Shown: positions 43,667-54,800 of the stretch, in pieces | Layout: every line of letters starts with the position of its first letter | How positions within the stretch are numbered: position 1 is the stretch's first letter | DNA from: Plebeiibacterium sediminum | GTDB lineage: Bacteria > Bacteroidota > Bacteroidia > Bacteroidales > Marinilabiliaceae | Assembly (NCBI RefSeq): GCF_026013605.1 | Contig: NZ_JAPDPJ010000022.1 | Span: forward strand, 1-64,000 | Direction: 5' to 3' | DNA length: 64,000 bases | Notes under the pieces: generated by a model | Database searches by the model: none | Told to the model about the DNA's origin: nothing | The model's input: only the letters and a program-made list of their open reading frames with translations | Position numbers and translations under genes: made by a program

Positions 43667-46600
43667 ATGAGCATTTTAGATAAAAAGAATATTATAAAAA
43701 AGATAACCCTGCTATGCTGGATCTTTTTTGCGGCTAACATCATTGTTTTAGCTCAGGAATCCAGAATTATTAAGGGTACTATCAAAGATAAAACAGACAA
43801 TTCGTTGGTTCCAGGAGCCACTGTAGTTGAGGTTGATAAAAACAATCGTATCATAAGTGGAACGATTTCCGATATTAATGGTCAATATGCAATTAAGCTT
43901 AAGAATCCTCAAAACAGAATTTCTTTCGGATTTATTGGTTATAAAACGCAAATTATTACGCCCGGAGAAAAGTTAATACTTGACATTTTTCTTGTTCCGG
44001 ATAATAAAATGCTTAACTCAGTAGATATCGTAAGTAAAAAACGAGTAGGTACGGATGGAATTAGTAATGTGTCAATCAGGGATATGGGAGTACCTATTGT
44101 ATCCATTGATGCTAAGGAATTTGAGGATTTAAGTGTGAACTCGGTTGACGATGCATTACAAGGCCGCTTAACCGGAGTTGATATTACATCAAATGGAGGT
44201 GATCCTGGTGCAGGTATGTCAATTAAAATCAGGGGTACATCTACTTTGAATGCTAATAGTGAGCCATTGATTGTGGTTGATAATGTACCATATAATATGG
44301 AAATCAGAGATGATTTTGATTTTGCAAACGAAGATGAACAAGGCTATGCCGATTTATTAAATATTGCACCTGAAGATATAGCAGAAATTTCTGTTTTAAA
44401 AGATGCTTCAGCTACTGCTATGTGGGGAGCAAAAGCAGTAAATGGTGTTCTTTTAATAAAAACCAAAAGGGGACAGAGAAAGAAACCAACACTTACTTAT
44501 TCGCATATGAGTACAGTAACATGGGAGCCCCAAAGTTTGCCTATGTTAAATGGTGATCAATATTCCACATTAATATTGGAAGGTTATGAAAATGGATATG
44601 GTTATCCTTTAGTTACAGCTGTAAATAAAGAATTTTTGTATGATCCTTCAGATCCATGGTGGTATTATAATTATAGTAATAACACTGATTGGTGGGATGA
44701 AACTCACAAAAATTCATACCAGCAAACCCATGCCTTATCCTTAAATGGAGGAGGAGAGAAAGCTCAATATCGTTTTTCGTTAAATTATAAAGATCAGGGA
44801 GGTACAACATTAGGTGCTGGTTATGAAGGGTTAACCGGACGTATGAATCTGGATTATTCCATATCAGAAAAATTAAAAGTTCGTATGGATTTATCCTATT
44901 CAAATAATACAACAAATAAAAATTACGACTATAGAAACTTTAGTAAAAGAACATTGCTGAAAATGCCAAATATGTCAGTATTTGAGTATGACAGTGATGG
45001 AACACTAACTTCTAATTATTTATCTCCAGAATCCAATATTCAGGGATCTTATGGTAGTACTTATAATCCTGTTGCTTTGGCAAAGGAAGGTATCTATGAT
45101 GAGTATGTAGAACAATTAATTTCTGTATTTAAGTTGGATTATAACATTTTGTCAAGTTTATATTTAAGCGGACTTGTTTCTTATAAGACAAAGAATACTG
45201 TTACCTCCAGATTTTTACCAGAAACTGCTACCGGTGTTGCATGGACAGATACAGATTCGAATTATTCATATGAGAAAAGTGATGACTATAACGAACTATA
45301 TACCGAAACTAAATTAATATATAGTCCTGAGTTACCAGGAAAGCATAAAGCAGGAGCAACTTTGCAATGGACTACTTACGAAGGTAGGAATATCTATAAT
45401 GCAGGAAGTTCATTAAATAGTGCATCTGTTAATTTACAGGATGTTAGTAATGGTTCTACGAATGTAAATTTATCGGCAGCAAATAATTATGGCGACTCTA
45501 AATCTGTTGGGGGAACAGCACTATTACATTATAAATATGCCGATCGCTATATTATTACCGGAACGGTTCGTAGAGAAGGTAACTCAAAACTAAGCAAAGA
45601 GCAAAGATGGGCTACATTTAAAAGTTTATCCTTAAGTTATAGAGTTTCTGATGAACCATTTATGGAGAAATATGATTGGCTGGATGAACTTAGGGTGAGT
45701 ACAAGTATTGGTGAAAATGGAAACTTACCTCGTTATGAAAACTTGTATTATAATGATTATGCCAGTTACAATTGGACTTATTTAAATAAAACAGGGGTTT
45801 TCCCATCTTCAATGGAATTAGGAGATTTGACCTGGGAGCAAGTGATTTCTAAAAACTTACGTTTTGACCTTTCAATGTTTAAAAACAGGGTAAATGTTAA
45901 TGCCGATTTGTATATGACAAATACAAATGGTGCACTTGTTACTTCTGCAAGTATTCCTTCAACAACAGGTTACAACAGTATTTATATGAACGTAGCCGAT
46001 CTTGAATCAAAAGGTTGGGAGATTGCAGTAAACTTAACTCCGGTACAAACAAATAATTGGAGAGTGGGTGTAAATTTCAACATATCAAGGAACAGTAATA
46101 TTCTTAAAGATGCCAAAGCCAATTATTCATTAACCAGCGGAAGTGTAGTTGGAAATGGTAGTTACTTAACCATGAGTAAAATAGGTAACCCTATTGGATC
46201 ATTCTATGGATACAGATCTCAGGGTGTATATTCTACTACAGAAGAAACTATTGCTACAGATGCCAATGGAGCTCAAATTTTTGATGCTACAGGTAAACCT
46301 GTTTATATGGTATTTAACTATCCTGATAACGGATATCAGTTTGTTGCAGGAGATGCTAAATATGAAGATGTTAACCATGATGGAAATATAAACTATATGG
46401 ATGTGGTTTATTTGGGTAATATAAATCCCGATTTCTATGGTGGTTTTGGAGCTTCTGTAACCTTTAAAAAGAATCTGTCATTGAGTGTATTCTTTAATTA
46501 CCGATATGGTAATGAAATCATGAATATGACTCGTATGGATTTAGAAAATATGTATAGTTACAATAATCAATCAACAGCCGTTTTAAGACGATGGAGAAAT

Positions 46601-46915
46601 GAGGGTGATGTAACTGATATTCCTAGAGCCACAATAAAGCATGGATATAATTACTTAGGTTCCGACAGGTTTGTTGAAGATGGATCTTTTGTTCGATTTA
46701 AATATTTGACATTACGATATGACATTCCAAAAACAATTTGTCAGCAATTAAAAGTGACCAATATGAAATTGAGTACTACCATAAATAATTTACAATGCTA
46801 CACAAAATACCTGGGTATGAATCCTGATATATCAGTTGCAAAATATGGAGGTAAAGACACAGGAATTACTCCAATTTCTACAGGTATGACGTTTAACTTA
46901 AGTGTTACATTTTAA
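43667..46915 (+). CDS. SusC/RagA-family TonB-dependent transporter
   Basis: A 1082-residue outer-membrane protein with an uncleaved-looking hydrophobic N-terminus followed by LAQES (predicted signal cleavage). A carboxypeptidase-regulatory-like domain (about 30-115) comes next, with SDINGQYAIKLKNP. The plug domain has VDDALQGRLTGVDITSNGG, SIKIRGTSTLNANSEPLIVV and ISVLKDASATAMWGAKAVNG. The rest is a TonB-dependent barrel ending in an aromatic residue (LSVTF). It imports a large ligand with its SusD partner, driven by TonB. The usual EVVVVGYG segment before the plug is replaced by DIVSKKRVGTDG. It is 11 bp from SusD. Confidence 0.95.
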   Translation: MSILDKKNIIKKITLLCWIFFAANIIVLAQESRIIKGTIKDKTDNSLVPGATVVEVDKNNRIISGTISDINGQYAIKLKNPQNRISFGFIGYKTQIITPGEKLILDIFLVPDNKMLNSVDIVSKKRVGTDGISNVSIRDMGVPIVSIDAKEFEDLSVNSVDDALQGRLTGVDITSNGGDPGAGMSIKIRGTSTLNANSEPLIVVDNVPYNMEIRDDFDFANEDEQGYADLLNIAPEDIAEISVLKDASATAMWGAKAVNGVLLIKTKRGQRKKPTLTYSHMSTVTWEPQSLPMLNGDQYSTLILEGYENGYGYPLVTAVNKEFLYDPSDPWWYYNYSNNTDWWDETHKNSYQQTHALSLNGGGEKAQYRFSLNYKDQGGTTLGAGYEGLTGRMNLDYSISEKLKVRMDLSYSNNTTNKNYDYRNFSKRTLLKMPNMSVFEYDSDGTLTSNYLSPESNIQGSYGSTYNPVALAKEGIYDEYVEQLISVFKLDYNILSSLYLSGLVSYKTKNTVTSRFLPETATGVAWTDTDSNYSYEKSDDYNELYTETKLIYSPELPGKHKAGATLQWTTYEGRNIYNAGSSLNSASVNLQDVSNGSTNVNLSAANNYGDSKSVGGTALLHYKYADRYIITGTVRREGNSKLSKEQRWATFKSLSLSYRVSDEPFMEKYDWLDELRVSTSIGENGNLPRYENLYYNDYASYNWTYLNKTGVFPSSMELGDLTWEQVISKNLRFDLSMFKNRVNVNADLYMTNTNGALVTSASIPSTTGYNSIYMNVADLESKGWEIAVNLTPVQTNNWRVGVNFNISRNSNILKDAKANYSLTSGSVVGNGSYLTMSKIGNPIGSFYGYRSQGVYSTTEETIATDANGAQIFDATGKPVYMVFNYPDNGYQFVAGDAKYEDVNHDGNINYMDVVYLGNINPDFYGGFGASVTFKKNLSLSVFFNYRYGNEIMNMTRMDLENMYSYNNQSTAVLRRWRNEGDVTDIPRATIKHGYNYLGSDRFVEDGSFVRFKYLTLRYDIPKTICQQLKVTNMKLSTTINNLQCYTKYLGMNPDISVAKYGGKDTGITPISTGMTFNLSVTF

Positions 46916-46926
46916 AAGGTTTGATC

Positions 46927-48411
46927 ATGCAAAAAATTAGAATTATTATACTATTAATTTCCTCTTGTTTTATTTTTTCATGTACAGACTGGATGGAAAC
47001 TGAACCTACATCTACTGTAATTTCAGAAGATTATTGGCAAAGTAAAGAAAATGTAGAGTCTTCATTGATAGCTATTTATCAGTCACTGCAGGATGATGCT
47101 GTTAATAAAATGTTTTTATGGGGCGAAATTAGAGGCGATATGCTTACAGATATGGATAAAATCTCTGATAATTTACTACATATCTTAGAAGGTGATATCG
47201 AAGAAACAAACTCTATTTGTAATTGGTCAGCTTTTTATAACACCATTAATTATTGTAATACCGTAATCGCTCATGCCTCTGATGTATTGGAATTGGATGA
47301 AACCTTTACGCAGTCGGAGTTAGATGCAGCATTAGGTGAAGCATACGGGATGAGAGCTCTAATGTATTTTTATTTAGTACGTAGTTTTAGAGATGTACCA
47401 CTTGTTACCTGGTCATATTCAACCGATGAGGAAGAGTTTTTTATATCAAAAGACAAAGAATCTGAAATCTATGCACAAATTATTGATGATTTAATATTCT
47501 CGATAAACAATAGCTACGATGCTTATGGTACCAATGAAGAAACCAAGGGAAGATTAACATCCTTTGCCGCCAGAGCAATATTAGCAGATGTGTATTTATG
47601 GAATGATGATTTTGATGGTTGTTTAACGCAATGTGATGCAATAATAAACTCAGGTCAGTTTGGTTTGATTGAGGGAGATAACAATTGGTTTTCAACGATG
47701 TTTGGACAAGGTAACTGTACTGAAAGTATCTTCGAGTTAAATTTTGATAATAGCCATACTAATCCATTATATACATTGTTTGATTACGATAATCACAGAC
47801 AATTATGTGTTTCTGAAAAAGTTTATAACGATTTATTTGTAATAGGAAAAGACACTGATACAGATAGTATTGATGTAAGAGGTGACAGAGCTTCCTATAG
47901 ATCCAGTCGTAGCAATAGTGTATGGAAATATCTGGGCTTAAACAGATCAACCGTTAGATCTGAAACAGAATCTTACTGTAATTATATTTTTTATCGTTAT
48001 TCAGATGTTTTACTGATGAAAGCAGAGGCTTCTATTCTTAAGGGAGATAATGAAACTGCCTTAGCGTTAATTAATAAGATCAGAGACAGAGCTAATGCTG
48101 ATGACATGACAGCTCAGGAGCCTTCTGACAAAAAGGACTTTTTGGAATATCTTCTGAATGAAAGAGCTAGAGAGTTTGCTTTTGAAGGTAAACGGTGGTT
48201 CGATGTTTTAAGGGTATCACGCCACGAAAATAATTCATATACAAATTATCTGTATAGAATGGTTAAGGAAGCTGCCCCTGCTGCAAAACGAAATACTGTA
48301 CTCGCAAAATATCAGGATGAGGATTACAGGTATTTACCAATTTTTATTGATGAATTAGAAGTAAATCCTCAGTTAGAACAAAACCCGTATTGGGCTGATG
48401 CATCTAATTAA
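46927..48411 (+). CDS. SusD/RagB-family surface lipoprotein
   Basis: The ATG at 46927 is used; the frame can be opened 6 bp upstream only with TTG. The 494-residue protein has a lipobox (CFIFSC), then SusD features: an N-terminal TETSxxxSEDYW-like segment, the tetratricopeptide-type helices with AALGEAYGMRALMYFYLVRSF, and a C-terminal LNERAREFAFEGKRWFDVLR motif that is a hallmark of the family. It caps SusC and captures the ligand at the cell surface. It lies 11 bp after its SusC. A 171-bp gap follows before the next FAS1 gene, so an internal promoter is possible there. Confidence 0.95.
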   Translation: MQKIRIIILLISSCFIFSCTDWMETEPTSTVISEDYWQSKENVESSLIAIYQSLQDDAVNKMFLWGEIRGDMLTDMDKISDNLLHILEGDIEETNSICNWSAFYNTINYCNTVIAHASDVLELDETFTQSELDAALGEAYGMRALMYFYLVRSFRDVPLVTWSYSTDEEEFFISKDKESEIYAQIIDDLIFSINNSYDAYGTNEETKGRLTSFAARAILADVYLWNDDFDGCLTQCDAIINSGQFGLIEGDNNWFSTMFGQGNCTESIFELNFDNSHTNPLYTLFDYDNHRQLCVSEKVYNDLFVIGKDTDTDSIDVRGDRASYRSSRSNSVWKYLGLNRSTVRSETESYCNYIFYRYSDVLLMKAEASILKGDNETALALINKIRDRANADDMTAQEPSDKKDFLEYLLNERAREFAFEGKRWFDVLRVSRHENNSYTNYLYRMVKEAAPAAKRNTVLAKYQDEDYRYLPIFIDELEVNPQLEQNPYWADASN

Positions 48412-48582
48412 ATTAATGATTGGGTAATTATTAATATAAGATATAATTGACAATATAATTAAATATTGAATTATGAAACAAGCCTTTAAAATCATTACAT
48501 GGACAACAGCAAAGTTGATTTCACTGTTCCAAATGATTCATTACGGCGAGTTCTATCTGATAAACGAATAAAAATTAAACAG

Positions 48583-50286
48583 ATGAAAAAGAATATAAAC
48601 TTAAGATATAAAACATCTGCAATTTTGGGCTTTGCAATAATTTTTGCTCTTGTTGTTTTTAGTTGCGAGCCTTATGAAATTACTTACGAAACATCTTCGG
48701 ACCAATTGATGGGTGAGTATATTGAAAGTAATGCGGATTGTTCTATATTTTGGAATTTAGCAGAAACAACAGGTAATGCATCTTTTATAAAAGCATATGG
48801 TACGTACACATGCTTTGTTCCTACAAACGATGCCTTTGAAACTTACTTTACTGAGCAAGGGAAAAGTGCTTTAACTGATTTTTCAGAAGAAGAATTAGAA
48901 AACATTTTTAAGTATCATATTATTAATGATACAATTAGAACTCAGGATTTTACAGATGGAAAGATGAGGACTTCATCTATGAATGGTAGATATATTACTA
49001 CAGGAGCCTCTATACAAGGAACTGATGCATATTATACTATTAATAAAAAATCCCTGGTTACAGATGCTGATATTATGCTTGGAAATGGTATAGTGCATAA
49101 GGTAAATGCCGTATTAGATCCTCCGGTAAAAACAGTGGCTGAATTAATAGTTGAAAATGATGCGTATTCGATCTTTTCTCAGGCATTGCAAACTACAGGC
49201 ATATATGATACTCTTATGATTGCAGACAATTGGTATACTGTTTTTGTAGAAAGTGATGAAGTATATGCCAGAGAAAACGTAAATATTAATAGTTATGATG
49301 ATCTGTACAATAAGTACTGTAATACAGGAGATCCAACAGATCCAGCCGATAGTTTATACTTATACATGGCCTATCATTGCTTTAAAGATTGCAGTTACAT
49401 GGCTGACTTAATTCAAAAGAGTGCTACTGTAACAATGGCTCCCAATGAAGTAGTAACAATTACAGATAAGAGCGATAGTATTATTATTAATCAAACAACA
49501 ATTGCAGGAACTACATACCCTGGAGCAAATATAAAAGAAGAAAATAGTGATAATATTTGTTACAATGGGGTTTTTCATGAATTGGATGATGATATTTATA
49601 TTAGAGTTTTATCACCTACTGCAGTATTTTGGGATCCTACAAGGCAGCCAGAGATAGAAGCACTTACCGGCATATATAAAGATAAAATTGAAACGATAAC
49701 TTTTGCTTCTGATGATCTTGCAAATGTATCATGGGGAGAACCTAGCAGATGGAGTACTATTGCTTACCAGGGTGACGGTAATTGTATCGACGGAGATATG
49801 CTTTCTATTTACTTGCGTACAGCTGTTGTTCCTTGGATTGAGTTTAAAACTCCTGTATTAATTAAAGGTACTTATAAATTATGGGTTGCTTATAGAAGAT
49901 ATGGTTACGGAAACACCATACAAACTTCCTGGAATGGTGAAGAACTGACCAAGCTATTTGATCCATCTGTTTGGGGTCAAACCTATAATAATATTGATGA
50001 AGATGAGTATTATGCATTGGGCTACAAGTGGTATACCGAATTAAATATGTCTTCAAGTAGAGTTTGTTGTGTATATCTTGGAAAAATTGAAGTTACATCA
50101 ACCGGTGAACAAACACTTAGGTTTGAAGCATTGACAAATGGTCGTGGATATTTTTGGCTCGATCAGATTCAGTTTATACCTGTAGACGATGATCAGTTGT
50201 GGCCTAAATTCGATAGTGAAGGAAATAAACTATATGAAGAAGATTTACCTGATTATTATGGAGGTATTGAAGCTTTAGCTGAGTAA
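48583..50286 (+). CDS. FAS1-domain lipoprotein with C-terminal beta-rich domain
   Basis: The ATG at 48583 gives 567 residues starting MKKNINLRYKTS, with a lipobox (LVVFSC, Cys about 27); the in-frame extension 28 codons upstream is polar and would displace the signal. Two FAS1 segments are visible: TYTCFVPTNDAFETYF with EEELENIFKYHII and GNGIVHKVNAVLDPP, then a second one with NWYTVFVESDEVY. The last 200 residues form a different domain rich in aromatic strands (ATFKTPVLIKG-like, YKLWVAYRRYGYGN, YFWLDQIQFIPV), similar in style to carbohydrate-binding jelly rolls or the DUF5108-type extensions of Bacteroidota fasciclins. It lies 29 bp before a second such gene. Confidence 0.82.
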   Translation: MKKNINLRYKTSAILGFAIIFALVVFSCEPYEITYETSSDQLMGEYIESNADCSIFWNLAETTGNASFIKAYGTYTCFVPTNDAFETYFTEQGKSALTDFSEEELENIFKYHIINDTIRTQDFTDGKMRTSSMNGRYITTGASIQGTDAYYTINKKSLVTDADIMLGNGIVHKVNAVLDPPVKTVAELIVENDAYSIFSQALQTTGIYDTLMIADNWYTVFVESDEVYARENVNINSYDDLYNKYCNTGDPTDPADSLYLYMAYHCFKDCSYMADLIQKSATVTMAPNEVVTITDKSDSIIINQTTIAGTTYPGANIKEENSDNICYNGVFHELDDDIYIRVLSPTAVFWDPTRQPEIEALTGIYKDKIETITFASDDLANVSWGEPSRWSTIAYQGDGNCIDGDMLSIYLRTAVVPWIEFKTPVLIKGTYKLWVAYRRYGYGNTIQTSWNGEELTKLFDPSVWGQTYNNIDEDEYYALGYKWYTELNMSSSRVCCVYLGKIEVTSTGEQTLRFEALTNGRGYFWLDQIQFIPVDDDQLWPKFDSEGNKLYEEDLPDYYGGIEALAE

Positions 50287-50315
50287 AATTTAAAACTGTA
50301 AAATTTAGATATATC

Positions 50316-51860
50316 ATGAAATATAAATTTATATTTATTTCCCTTTTACTAGCTTCTCTTATAATCTGGGGATGTTCTGATCAATGGGATGACTATACGA
50401 AAATAGATGGAGGTGTTGCCGGTAGTGATGTGTTAACATCATTAAAAGCTAATAGTGATTACTCAGAATTTGTATCTCTGCTTGAAAATACTGGTATAGC
50501 TAAGGAAATTTCATCTTCTAAAATATATACCATTTGGGTACCTACCAATGCGGCTTTATCCAATAATGCAGGTCTTATTCCGGAAGAAGAAGATCAACTC
50601 AAGTCCTTTTTATTGAATCATATTTCATATGATAAAATAACCTATGATGATCATAGTGGGAGTGTAAATCTAAAAATGGCCAGTGGTAAAAAACTCTGGG
50701 TTAATTATTCTGATAAAACAATTGATAATATACAAATTGGTGATTCAAAAGATTTAGTGGTGTCAAATGGTGTTATTCATACCATTGAAACACCAATAAC
50801 TCTTCGATCAACAATTTGGGAATATATTAAGGATTTAGACTATGATGAGGTGGATTTTTTAAATTCTCTAACTTACATGGTATTTAATGCGGATAGCGCT
50901 ACCCAAACTGGTATCGATCCAGAAACAGGAGAAGCCGTTTATGATACCATATCAGGAATGGTTCAGTCGAATGTTTATATGGATCTTATTGCAGACCTTT
51001 CATGTGAAGACAGTACTTATACTTTTTTCATAATGGATGATGCTTCTTTTTCTTCGGAGAATGGTAAATTCAGAAAATACTATACAAAAGCAACAGATAC
51101 CCAAACAGATAGTATGAGTATGTTGCATATCGTATCAGATTTAGTTGCAAATAAAGAATATGAGACCATTTCAGGAAGTCTGGAGTCTGTTTCAGGAATG
51201 CCAATTCCGGTAACGTCCAGTTCTGTAATATCATCCTATAAAGCAAGTAATGGAATAGTATACTTTATCAATAATTATTCTTTACCTGTAACCGATAGAA
51301 TAAAAGAGATATTTATAGAAGCTGAGTATCCTTATCCGGATTCTTTAAATATTAATACCCAATCTGTTTTTAAGTTACCTGATGCTGAAGGTACCATTGT
51401 TACTTGGGCCAGAAATTATGCTTCAAATAGTCATTGTATAACGTCTCCATCTTCAACTTATTCATTAAGATATGTTGATTATTTTATTGATGATGTTTAT
51501 ACCTGTAAATACGATATTTATTGGGTTTCAGTAACAGAAACTGAATCAGAAGCAGCAGAAGGCTCAACAGTATCGCAATGTATGAAACTGGTTGAGTATA
51601 CCATGAACGAAGAAGAGGAATTGGTTGATAATATTCTGTATACTTCAGATTTTTTAATTCCTTCTTATACGGATAATATACAAGAGCAATATGTGGGTCA
51701 ATTTGAGGTTGATTTATTAAATAGTAGTATTAGTTATAGAGTTGATGATCAGGGATCTTTCCATTTTGATAACTATATACGACTTAGAGTAGAAGGTAGA
51801 AATGGTGTGAATACACCTATTTATCTGGATTATTTCAAATTAGTTCCAATAATTGAATAA
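50316..51860 (+). CDS. FAS1-domain lipoprotein with C-terminal beta-rich domain (second copy type)
   Basis: A 514-residue lipoprotein (LIIWGC, Cys about 20). A FAS1 domain spans about 35-165, with IYTIWVPTNAALSNN, QLKSFLLNHISYD and SNGVIHTIETPITL. A second FAS1-like segment carries TYTFFIMDDASFS and SNGIVYFINNY. The C-terminal 170 residues again form a beta-rich domain ending YLDYFKLVPIIE, recalling the end of the preceding protein (FWLDQIQFIPV), so the two proteins share architecture and probably descent. The stop is 2 bp before the next SusC start, so they are translated together. It is likely an outer-membrane surface partner of that transporter. Confidence 0.82.
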   Translation: MKYKFIFISLLLASLIIWGCSDQWDDYTKIDGGVAGSDVLTSLKANSDYSEFVSLLENTGIAKEISSSKIYTIWVPTNAALSNNAGLIPEEEDQLKSFLLNHISYDKITYDDHSGSVNLKMASGKKLWVNYSDKTIDNIQIGDSKDLVVSNGVIHTIETPITLRSTIWEYIKDLDYDEVDFLNSLTYMVFNADSATQTGIDPETGEAVYDTISGMVQSNVYMDLIADLSCEDSTYTFFIMDDASFSSENGKFRKYYTKATDTQTDSMSMLHIVSDLVANKEYETISGSLESVSGMPIPVTSSSVISSYKASNGIVYFINNYSLPVTDRIKEIFIEAEYPYPDSLNINTQSVFKLPDAEGTIVTWARNYASNSHCITSPSSTYSLRYVDYFIDDVYTCKYDIYWVSVTETESEAAEGSTVSQCMKLVEYTMNEEEELVDNILYTSDFLIPSYTDNIQEQYVGQFEVDLLNSSISYRVDDQGSFHFDNYIRLRVEGRNGVNTPIYLDYFKLVPIIE

Positions 51861-51862
51861 TA

Positions 51863-54800
51863 ATGAAAAAATATAAGTATATGCATAAGCTAAGTAAAAT
51901 ATGTGGTATTATTTTACCTCTGTTTTTGTTGCAGGTAAGTACTTGTTTCATATATGCACAGGATTCAAATAATAAAGAACGTACATTAAATGGATTTGTG
52001 TTTAGTGCTGAAACAGGGGAGCCCTTACCATTGGTAAATGTGAGTATTCCTGACTATTCTGCTGTAATCACAGAAGAAGATGGTTCGTTTTCGTTAAAAG
52101 TGTTTGATAATGCACTGCTTTATGTGAGTAAAGAAGATTATCAAACAAAACTTGTGAATGTGGTTAATAAGGATTCAATTAAAATATATCTTGGAGACCA
52201 GAATACAACCTCTTTTTACAAAAAGGCAAATTTAGGTTTTGATCAGGAAGAGCTTTATTCTTCTGCTAAATCTGTGGATATAATTGATACCAGAGATTTT
52301 ACCTGGAAAAATGGTGGTTCCTCAGCTGAGAATTTAATCAATAAAGTTACGGGAGTAAATATTAAAGCCAATTCAGGTAATCCGGGTATGGGCTCCGATA
52401 TTTATATACGAGGCTTTAATTCTATGTATTCAGACTGTCAGCCTTTAATAATTGTAGATGGTCAGATTTATGATAGTAAATCTTATTCATCTTCAATTGT
52501 AAATAATGCCTTTTATAATCCATTATCATTAATTGATGTAAATGATATAGAGAATATTACTATTCAAAAAGATGGAGGGGCTATTTATGGAGCAAAGGGT
52601 GCTAATGGAATTATCTATATCAATACAAAAAGAGCTAAAAAACTCGCTACATCTATTGAGTTTACCATGTCAGGTGAGTTAAAGACAGCTCCGGATGAAA
52701 TTCCTGTTTTAGATGCTTCTGATTACCGTTTATATTTAAACGACATGTTGTTAAGTAGTGGTATGTCTGGTAATGATATTAGTGCGCTGCCATATATGAA
52801 TGACCATACTAATAGTGAAGGTTACTATACTTACCATAATAATACGAACTGGCAGAAAAAAGTATTTGAAAATTCATTTTCTCAAAATATTGGGGTAAAT
52901 ATTTCCGGGGGAGATCCAATAGCAACCTACTCTTTGTCCGTAGGTTATATGTCTAATAATGGTGTAGTTAAAGAAACCGATTATACACGTTTTAATACGC
53001 ACCTTAATGCAGATATTAATATGTCTGATAAGGTTAAGGTTAGCACAAGCCTTGGCATATCAAAGGAAAAAAGAACCATGTTTGATGAAGGAACAAGTTT
53101 AAATAGTAACCCTATTTATACCTCTTTGGTAAAGGCTCCTATTTTTGTTGCAAATGAGCGTTCAGAAACAGGTGAGTTTTCTCCAAACCTGGAAGATGTG
53201 GATATATTTGGTATCAGTAATACCCAATCTATTATGGAAGGATTTGAGGGGAGTAGAAATAATTCAAGATTTTTCGGAAACGTGGATCTAAGTTATGAGT
53301 TTTCAAAGAATTTTAAGATCAGTGAAAATTTAGGACTAACCTATGATAATTCAAAAGAGAGCTTGTATAGTCCAATAATTGGAGTAGTTGATGATACCTT
53401 AAAAAATGGAGTTGGTGATAATCGTATGGCGGGAAGTTCATATGCATTTCATTCAGTTGCCAGCGACACCAGAATATCGTGGAAAAAAGCATTGTCATAT
53501 AAATCAAATGTTGATTTGATTGCTGGTGGAAGGTTAACCGTTAACAGATACACAAATGATTGGGCTGTCGGTTATAATTCAACAGGTGATCAGATGACAG
53601 ATGTTGCTGATGCTGATAAAGAATTTGTTTCATTATACGGAGCTAACGGAAACTGGAATGATATCACTTATTATGTTTCTGGAAAATACATGTTGAACAA
53701 CAAATATTTTTTTAATGCAGAGTTATCTTTAAATGGATCTTCACGTTTTGGTTCAGAAGCTCCGGGGTTAAGCTTATTTGATAATCAATTTGGTTTATTT
53801 TACAATGCTTCAGCAGCATGGATTGTTTCTTCTGAAAATTTTATGGCAGATTGCAATCTAATCAACTTGTTAAAATTAAGAGCATCTTATACAGTTGTTG
53901 GTAACGATGATATTGGTGATTATGAATCAGAACTTTATTACACCGATACGCAATTTATGTTGTATAAAGGTTTACTAAGAGCAAATCTGCAAAATGAAAG
54001 CTTACAATGGGAAACTGTGAATAAGTTAAATGTAGGTATAGATTTAAGTGTACTCAAAGAAAGACTTCATTTGTCTGTAGATTATTTTAATAACTACACA
54101 TCCAACATGTTAGTTAATATGCCAGCGTCTGTTGAAACAGGTTATAATAGCTATTTCGACAACCAGGGAGAAATGGAAAATTCCGGGATAGATTTAAGTT
54201 TAAAAGGACGAATAATTAATAGTAAGGATTTCAAATGGGATTTGGAAGCAGGTATTTCTATGTATAAAAATGAAATTAAAAAACTTCCGGAAGATAAAAT
54301 TATAACAGAAATAGCAGATGGTTATGTTATAAGTAAAGAAGGAAATCCAGCAGGTCTTTTTTATGGTTATAAAACGCATGGGGTATATGCAAGTGATGTG
54401 GAAGCTGCAAACGCCGGATTAAGTTATGAAACAAGTGCTACAACAACAGCTCCATTTCAGGGCGGAGATATGCATTTTGATGATTTGGATGGAAACGGCA
54501 TCATCAATGAAAATGATATGCAGGTTGTTGGAGATCCAAATCCTGATTTTACAGGGTATTTAGCAACCAGTGTTCAGTTTAAAAATATTACTCTTGATGC
54601 TGTAATGGATTATAGTTTTGGTGGAGATGTATATAACTACCAAAGATATAAACTTGAATCAATGAGTGGCTATGAAAATCAGACTAAAGCTGTGCTTAAC
54701 AGATGGAATTATGATGGACAAGAAACAGATATGCCACATTTATCATATGGCGATCCTCAAGGCAACAGCAGCTTTTCTGATAGATGGATTGAAGATGGTT

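Noticed and set aside
46921-46926. TTG start two codons upstream of the first SusD ATG
   Set aside because: The ATG at 46927 gives a normal lipoprotein signal and keeps an 11-bp gap from SusC.
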